This document shows, piece after piece, positions 29,764 to 33,197 of a stretch of DNA of 33,197 bases. The notes beneath the pieces were generated by a model. It saw only the letters and a list, made by a program, of their open reading frames with translations. It was not told the origin of the DNA and ran no database searches. The stretch lies in the NCBI GenBank assembly GCA_029259995.1, contig JAJDEC010000287.1, positions 1 through 33,197 of the forward strand, given 5' to 3'. Position numbers and translations under genes: made by a program. This DNA is from Phycisphaerae bacterium. Lineage in GTDB: Bacteria; Planctomycetota; Phycisphaerae; UBA1845; UTPLA1. Within the stretch, counting starts at the first letter, position 1. The number at the start of each line of letters is the position of its first letter.

Positions 29764-29843
29764 GCGTGCCTCGCGCATCCGACGTTGCAACCAATTCACA
29801 TTGAGACGAGCACAAACGGCCTGGACGCACGAATGCCGTCACC

Positions 29844-30569
29844 TCATAGTTGAGGTTCCGCCAATCCGAATCGACCTAGCGTCTTGCGCAGATCTTTCGG
29901 CCATTCAGCCTGGACGGTTATTCTGTGCGTCGTTTCCGGATGAATGAATGACAATTCGGCGGCGTGCAGGCAAAGCCGGACGACATCGGGCATCTGCATG
30001 TCGCCGGCGTACATCGGATCTCCGAGTACCGGGCATCCAATTTCCGACATGTGAACACGTATTTGATGAAGCCGACCGGTCTTGGGGCGTGCTTCGATCA
30101 GCGATACATTTTGTTTTGTTTCGATAACGCGATACGCGGTGATGCTTGGTTTCCCATCGCGCCGGATCACGGCGCGTTTTCGCGTACTGACGACTTCCGC
30201 GATGGGCTTCTGGATGACGCCCTGAGGGGGTTTTGGCGCACCATTGACGATCGCCCAATATCGTTTCTTGATGAGCCTTTTTTCAAATTGCTCACGCAGA
30301 CTGGCGTAGGCCCTCGGCCGCAACGCCACAAGAACGAGCCCTGATGTGTCCTTATCAAGGCGATGCAGCAGTCCCCAGCCGCGATCGACACCCATATTCT
30401 GCAGCGCGTTGCCGTAGTCGCAGAAAAGGCCGTTCAAGAGGCTGTCGTTTGCGTGTTTCTTACCGGGTTGTGTAACGACGCGACCGGGCTTTTCGACGAC
30501 CAACAGTGTGTCGTCCTGCCAGCGGATTCTGAACGGTACGTCAGGATTGGGCTTGATTGAATATTCCAT
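29844..30569 (-). CDS. RluA-family 23S rRNA/tRNA pseudouridine synthase
   Basis: The product has 241 residues from ATG 30567-30569. The catalytic motif LLHRLDKDTSGLVLVA contains the nucleophilic Asp72. Other family segments are 'DDTLLVVEKPGRVVTQPG', 'KRYWAIVNG', 'ARPKTGRLHQIRVHMSEIGCPVLGDPMYAG' and 'LCLHAAELSFIHP'. No N-terminal S4 domain is present, as in the shorter RluA/TruC-type members. It isomerises uridine in rRNA or tRNA; the exact site cannot be told. A longer frame back to 30695 exists, but the added 42 residues look non-coding, and the MEYSIKPNP start matches the family's beginning. It is convergent with the TPR gene (80-bp gap) and divergent from the zinc-ribbon gene. Confidence 0.93.
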   Translation of the reverse strand: MEYSIKPNPDVPFRIRWQDDTLLVVEKPGRVVTQPGKKHANDSLLNGLFCDYGNALQNMGVDRGWGLLHRLDKDTSGLVLVALRPRAYASLREQFEKRLIKKRYWAIVNGAPKPPQGVIQKPIAEVVSTRKRAVIRRDGKPSITAYRVIETKQNVSLIEARPKTGRLHQIRVHMSEIGCPVLGDPMYAGDMQMPDVVRLCLHAAELSFIHPETTHRITVQAEWPKDLRKTLGRFGLAEPQL

Positions 30570-30888
30570 ATGGTCATTGAATCTAGGGGCAATTGTCGAT
30601 TTGGTCACGCTCCGACGAAACTTTGTCGCCCGGCAGGTGAATTTATTTGACGCGGCCAATGTGGGACTGCATACTTTCAACGAGTGAACCGGCATCGTGC
30701 CGGGCTATCAGTCGCGAGGTGCTTTGGGCCCAAAGGGTCGTCGCAACAAGGCTGGCCAAGCCTCCCATCAGGATTCGCCCCCCTTCATGCATTCCCTTTA
30801 TCCGGAGTAAATCGCAATTCCTCAGGAAGCCGTAGCGTTATGACGCGCCTACGCGCCCCCCTATTTCGCACCGGGAGGTTCTCGGCAG
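30570..30888 (+). other. Promoter region and structured leader of the zinc-ribbon gene
   Basis: This gene-free stretch carries a promoter candidate (30647-30675) followed by about 200 bases of leader. The leader has three perfect stems: CCGGCA/TGCCGG (30689-30694 with 30698-30703), the 14-base palindrome CTTTGGGCCCAAAG (30722-30735), and AGGCT/AGCCT (30749-30753 with 30759-30763). It ends with GGAGG at 30874-30878, ten bases before the ATG. I could not match it to a known riboswitch. The order of hairpins is suggestive of post-transcriptional control. Confidence 0.5.
30647..30675 (+). promoter_or_regulatory. Sigma-70-type promoter upstream of zinc-ribbon gene
   Basis: TTGACG (30647-30652), a 17-base spacer and CATACT (30670-30675) form a reasonable housekeeping promoter on the plus strand. 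Transcription would start near 30682, giving a leader of about 200 bases. Confidence 0.45.
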
Positions 30889-31248
30889 ATGTACGAAGAC
30901 ATGATGATTGAGTGTTTGGACTGTGGGCAGGAGTTCGCGCACTCTGCACAGGATCAAGAGCGCTATGCGGAACGCGGTTTCGAGCATCCGCCGAAGCGCT
31001 GCCGAGATTGTCGCGAAAAGCGGAAAGCCAACTCGCCGCAAGGCGGCGGCGGACCTCGTGGCGGAGGAGGCGGCCGAAGCGGACCTCGCAATTTCGATGG
31101 GAATCGGAATTTCGACGGCCCTCGCCCCGAACGTGAATTCCACGAGGCGGTCTGCTCCGATTGCGGGCAGACGACGACAGTTCCGTTCAAGCCGAAGCCC
31201 GGACGACCTGTCTTCTGCAGGGATTGCTATCGGGCACAGGCTCGCTGA
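30889..31248 (+). CDS. Double zinc-ribbon protein with RGG-like linker
   Basis: The 119-residue protein has two CxxC...CxxC zinc ribbons. The N-terminal one uses C9, C12, C38 and C41 (ECLDCGQEF ... RCRDCREK) and the C-terminal one C89, C92, C110 and C113 (VCSDCGQTTTVPF ... FCRDCY). Between them, residues 51-80 are Gly/Arg-rich (GGGGPRGGGGGRSGPRNF, then repeated NFDG), similar to RGG boxes of RNA-binding proteins. The family is common in bacteria as 'zinc-ribbon protein' without a settled function. RNA binding is an inference from the linker. The start ATG 30889-30891 has GGAGG ten bases upstream; the ATG at 30901 lacks suitable spacing. A strong terminator follows the gene. Confidence 0.88.
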   Translation: MYEDMMIECLDCGQEFAHSAQDQERYAERGFEHPPKRCRDCREKRKANSPQGGGGPRGGGGGRSGPRNFDGNRNFDGPRPEREFHEAVCSDCGQTTTVPFKPKPGRPVFCRDCYRAQAR

Positions 31249-31278
31249 CCCTCCGACGCATATTTGAAAATCAACTCG

Positions 31279-31322
31279 ACCGCCCTGCCGAGCATCGGAC
31301 TTTGCAGGGCGGTTTTCTTCTT
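31279..31322 (+). terminator. Rho-independent terminator of the zinc-ribbon gene
   Basis: ACCGCCCTGC (31279-31288) pairs perfectly with GCAGGGCGGT (31304-31313), a 10-bp stem with a 15-base loop, followed directly by the T-rich run TTTTCTTCTT. It lies 31 bases after the stop codon. This is the clearest intrinsic terminator in the window. Confidence 0.9.
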
Positions 31323-31598
31323 GTCATCGCCTTGATCAGGCACGGAAATGGCGATTGGCAATCTGGCTCCAATTGGCCATTTGTTGGAGCATCAGGCTTA
31401 CGCCGAGATTCAAATCCCGAGACTGCATCAGCGATTCAACATGCAAATTGTGGCTTGGGTGCACGCTTGTGATATACTTATCGGAGTCGCGGACCGGTTA
31501 TTCAGGGTCCTGTGTCCGCACCTGTGGCGGGAGTGTCCGATCGAGTCACGTCCGGCCCTTTCACGAATCATCACATTCTTGCACCAGGAGGATCTCCT
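31323..31598 (+). other. Upstream region of the aldehyde dehydrogenase gene
   Basis: With the terminator before it, this forms a gene-free stretch of about 350 bases. It contains an extended -10 promoter candidate (31470-31478) and a leader of roughly 115 bases ending in AGGAGG. Open frames here run into the dehydrogenase gene in other frames and lack ribosome sites, so I take it as non-coding. Confidence 0.5.
31448..31478 (+). promoter_or_regulatory. Extended -10 promoter candidate for aldehyde dehydrogenase
   Basis: TGATATACT (31470-31478) is an extended -10 element (TG, one base, TATACT). A poor -35 (TTGTGG, 31448-31453, 19-base spacing) precedes it, which extended -10 promoters tolerate. 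Transcription would start near 31485. Confidence 0.4.
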
Positions 31599-33068
31599 AT
31601 GGCCGTTGCTCCATCACCCGCCGGCGTCGAAATCAAATACAGAAAATGCCTGATCAACGGCAAATGGACGGATGCCGCCAGCGGCAAGACGTTCGAGACA
31701 ATCAATCCGGCCACGGGCGATCCCATCTGTGATGTGGCGGAAGCCGAGAAGGCTGATGTCGATATGGCCGTGAAGGCCGCTCGAAAGGCATTCGAGTCCG
31801 GCCCCTGGCCGAAGATGGACGCCTCCCAGCGCGGTCGGCTCATGTACAAGCTCGCCGATCTCATCGAAAAGAACATGGAAGAATTGGCGCGGCTTGAGTC
31901 GCTCGACAACGGCAAGCCGATTGCCGATTCGATGGCAGCCGACCTTCCATTGACGATTGCCTGCTATCGCTACTACGCCGGCTGGGCGGACAAGATTCAC
32001 GGCAAAGTCATTCCGGTCAACGGCCCCTATCACTGCTACACACGGCACGAGCCGGTCGGCGTCTGTGGTCAGATCATTCCGTGGAACTTTCCGCTACTGA
32101 TGCAAGCCTGGAAATGGGGACCTGCCCTGGCGCTCGGCAACACGATCGTATTGAAGCCGGCGGAGCAGACGCCGTTGTCGGCGTTGTACGTCGCGCAGCT
32201 GGCGATGGAAGCGGGCTATCCGCCGGGCGTCATCAACGTCGTTCCGGGATTCGGACCGGGGGCGGGTGCGCCGATCGCCTCGCATCACGATGTCGACAAA
32301 GTCGCCTTCACGGGTTCGACGGAAGTTGGTCATCTGATCATGGAGGCGGCGGCGAAAAGCAATCTAAAGCGCGTCAGCCTCGAACTGGGCGGCAAGAGCC
32401 CGAACATCGTTTTTGCCGACTCCGATCTGGATGCGGCCGTCGATGGTTCATTCTTTGCGCTGTTCTTCAATCAGGGCCAATGCTGCTGTGCGGGTTCGCG
32501 ATTGTTTGTCGAGGAGTCGATTCACGGGGAATTCGTCGATCGCATCGTGGCAAAGGCGAAGGCCCGCAAAGTCGGCGACCCGTTCGACAAGACGACGGAG
32601 CAGGGACCGCAGGTGAGCGACGAACAGTTCGGCAAGGTCATGGGTTACATCGAGAGCGGCAAGAAAGAAGGCGCGGACATGCGCTGCGGCGGCGGTCGCG
32701 TCGGCGACAAGGGCTACTTCATTCAGCCGACGGTCTTCGACAACGTGAAGGACGACATGAAGATCGCCCAGGAAGAGATCTTCGGACCGGTTCTCAGCGT
32801 GTTGAAGTTCAAGGACATCGACGAAGTCGTCGAGCGATCGAATCGTACGGCCTATGGGCTGGCTGCGGCCGTCTGGACGAAGGACATCCAGAAGGCATTG
32901 CGGATTTCCAGCGGCGTTCGCGCCGGCACGGTCTGGGTGAATTGCTACGACGTATTCGATGCGGCGGCGCCGTTTGGCGGGTTCAAGCAGAGCGGCATCG
33001 GCCGCGAGCTGGGCGAATACGCGCTATCGAACTACTCGGAAGTGAAGACGGTCACGATGAAGATCTGA
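31599..33068 (+). CDS. NAD(P)-dependent aldehyde dehydrogenase
   Basis: The product has 489 residues from ATG 31599-31601, with AGGAGG at 31586-31591 seven bases upstream; a longer frame from 31512 has no ribosome site. It is a complete class I/II-type ALDH. Features are the oxyanion Asn163 in [14 protein letters not shown] for cofactor binding, FTGSTEVG, the general base Glu262 in [12 protein letters not shown], and the catalytic Cys in [11 protein letters not shown] (middle Cys, C296, by alignment with ALDH2). The C-terminal [13 protein letters not shown] and [15 protein letters not shown] are also typical. It oxidises an aldehyde to the acid in the cytoplasm. The sequence resembles the acetaldehyde/retinal/betaine aldehyde group, but the substrate cannot be read from it. 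The gene is monocistronic, with its own promoter candidate and a hairpin after the stop. Confidence 0.97.
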   Translation: MAVAPSPAGVEIKYRKCLINGKWTDAASGKTFETINPATGDPICDVAEAEKADVDMAVKAARKAFESGPWPKMDASQRGRLMYKLADLIEKNMEELARLESLDNGKPIADSMAADLPLTIACYRYYAGWADKIHGKVIPVNGPYHCYTRHEPVGVCGQIIPWNFPLLMQAWKWGPALALGNTIVLKPAEQTPLSALYVAQLAMEAGYPPGVINVVPGFGPGAGAPIASHHDVDKVAFTGSTEVGHLIMEAAAKSNLKRVSLELGGKSPNIVFADSDLDAAVDGSFFALFFNQGQCCCAGSRLFVEESIHGEFVDRIVAKAKARKVGDPFDKTTEQGPQVSDEQFGKVMGYIESGKKEGADMRCGGGRVGDKGYFIQPTVFDNVKDDMKIAQEEIFGPVLSVLKFKDIDEVVERSNRTAYGLAAAVWTKDIQKALRISSGVRAGTVWVNCYDVFDAAAPFGGFKQSGIGRELGEYALSNYSEVKTVTMKI

Positions 33069-33080
33069 TGAAACAAGTGG

Positions 33081-33119
33081 TTTCCTCCGCGTGGTATGTA
33101 AGGTACCGCGCGGAGGAAA
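33081..33119 (+). terminator. Hairpin after the aldehyde dehydrogenase gene
   Basis: TTTCCTCCGCG (33081-33091) pairs perfectly with CGCGGAGGAAA (33109-33119), an 11-bp stem with a 17-base loop, starting 12 bases after the stop. Only a short, C-interrupted pyrimidine run follows, so termination may be partial. The A/T ends of the stem could serve both directions. Confidence 0.65.
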
Positions 33120-33155
33120 TTCCCATCTTCCGAAACTCAATTCGGGGCCGCTGAA

Positions 33156-33197
33156 TTGGCATCATCCAAGGTGAAGTGGTACGAAAAGAATCTGGAC
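33156..33197 (+). CDS. Possible start of a further gene (partial)
   Basis: The last 14 codons read LASSKVKWYEKNLD from a TTG at 33156, or VKWYEKNLD from a GTG at 33171. The composition is protein-like, but there is no Shine-Dalgarno and the window ends here, so the evidence is slight. Confidence 0.25.
   Translation, partial: MASSKVKWYEKNLD

Noticed and set aside
30570-30695. Longer start of the pseudouridine synthase
   Set aside because: The added 42 residues do not fit the family, and the region carries promoter-like sequence for the divergent gene.
31348-31653. 101-codon frame upstream of the aldehyde dehydrogenase
   Set aside because: No ribosome site, it overlaps the dehydrogenase start out of frame, and it contains the likely promoter.
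32081-33154. 357-codon plus-strand frame inside the aldehyde dehydrogenase gene
   Set aside because: It is the +1 frame of a gene with intact catalytic motifs; it is Arg/Gly-rich and has no ribosome site.

Overview
The window looks like a chromosomal segment of a planctomycete-like bacterium. The reasons are: a moderately GC-rich sequence; a type II secretion / type IV pilus type operon built around a PilM-PilN (GspL-like) fusion; a von Willebrand A (VWA) - ExbB - ExbD - ExbD operon with large secreted TPR proteins; and short palindromic intergenic repeats. I recall these from planctomycete genomes, but the assignment is an inference and no rRNA or tRNA gene is present to test it. I saw no phage, transposase or CRISPR array.

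Layout. (1) About 1-8932, minus strand: a compact secretion operon. In transcription order it holds a small unknown ORF, a PilZ protein, GspE/PilB ATPase, GspF/PilC platform, GspG-like major pseudopilin, four minor pseudopilins (H, I, J and a short K/PilX-like protein), a 558-residue PilM-PilN/GspL-like protein, a PilO/GspM-like protein, and the start of a single-pass membrane protein that leaves the window. A cloverleaf-like palindromic element lies between the G and H genes. (2) 9106-16245, plus strand: a lipoprotein with an alpha/beta-hydrolase-like triad, a MacA-like adaptor, a separate MacB-like ATPase and permease, an FkbH-type HAD protein with an N-terminal cysteine cluster, and a polysaccharide deacetylase coupled to it by ATGA. 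(3) 16245-17424: palindromic repeats, a CBM9-like protein gene and a non-coding stretch with a 10-bp tandem repeat. (4) 17425-28211, minus strand: an operon from a clear TTGATT-16-TATAAT promoter at about 28.28 kb: VWA protein, ExbB, two ExbD, an 894-residue repeat protein, a 288-residue membrane-anchored OB-like protein and an 869-residue secreted protein, followed by a possible 74-codon ORF and a GT4 glycosyltransferase. (5) 28558-33197: a divergent secreted TPR protein, an RluA-family pseudouridine synthase, a double zinc-ribbon protein with an RGG-like linker and a structured leader, a strong terminator, an NAD(P)-dependent aldehyde dehydrogenase, and a possible start of one more gene.

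The most interesting unit is the VWA operon. The VWA protein has TonB topology (proline-rich cytoplasmic N-terminus, one membrane helix, large periplasmic part), and its membrane helix contains an S-x-x-x-H motif (residues 65-69) like the one through which TonB and TolA engage ExbB/TolQ. There is no TonB C-terminal domain. This suggests a proton-motive-force driven complex in which a periplasmic VWA domain is the moving arm and the co-encoded secreted repeat and OB-like proteins are partners. That is an inference from motif and gene order; the function is not known to me.
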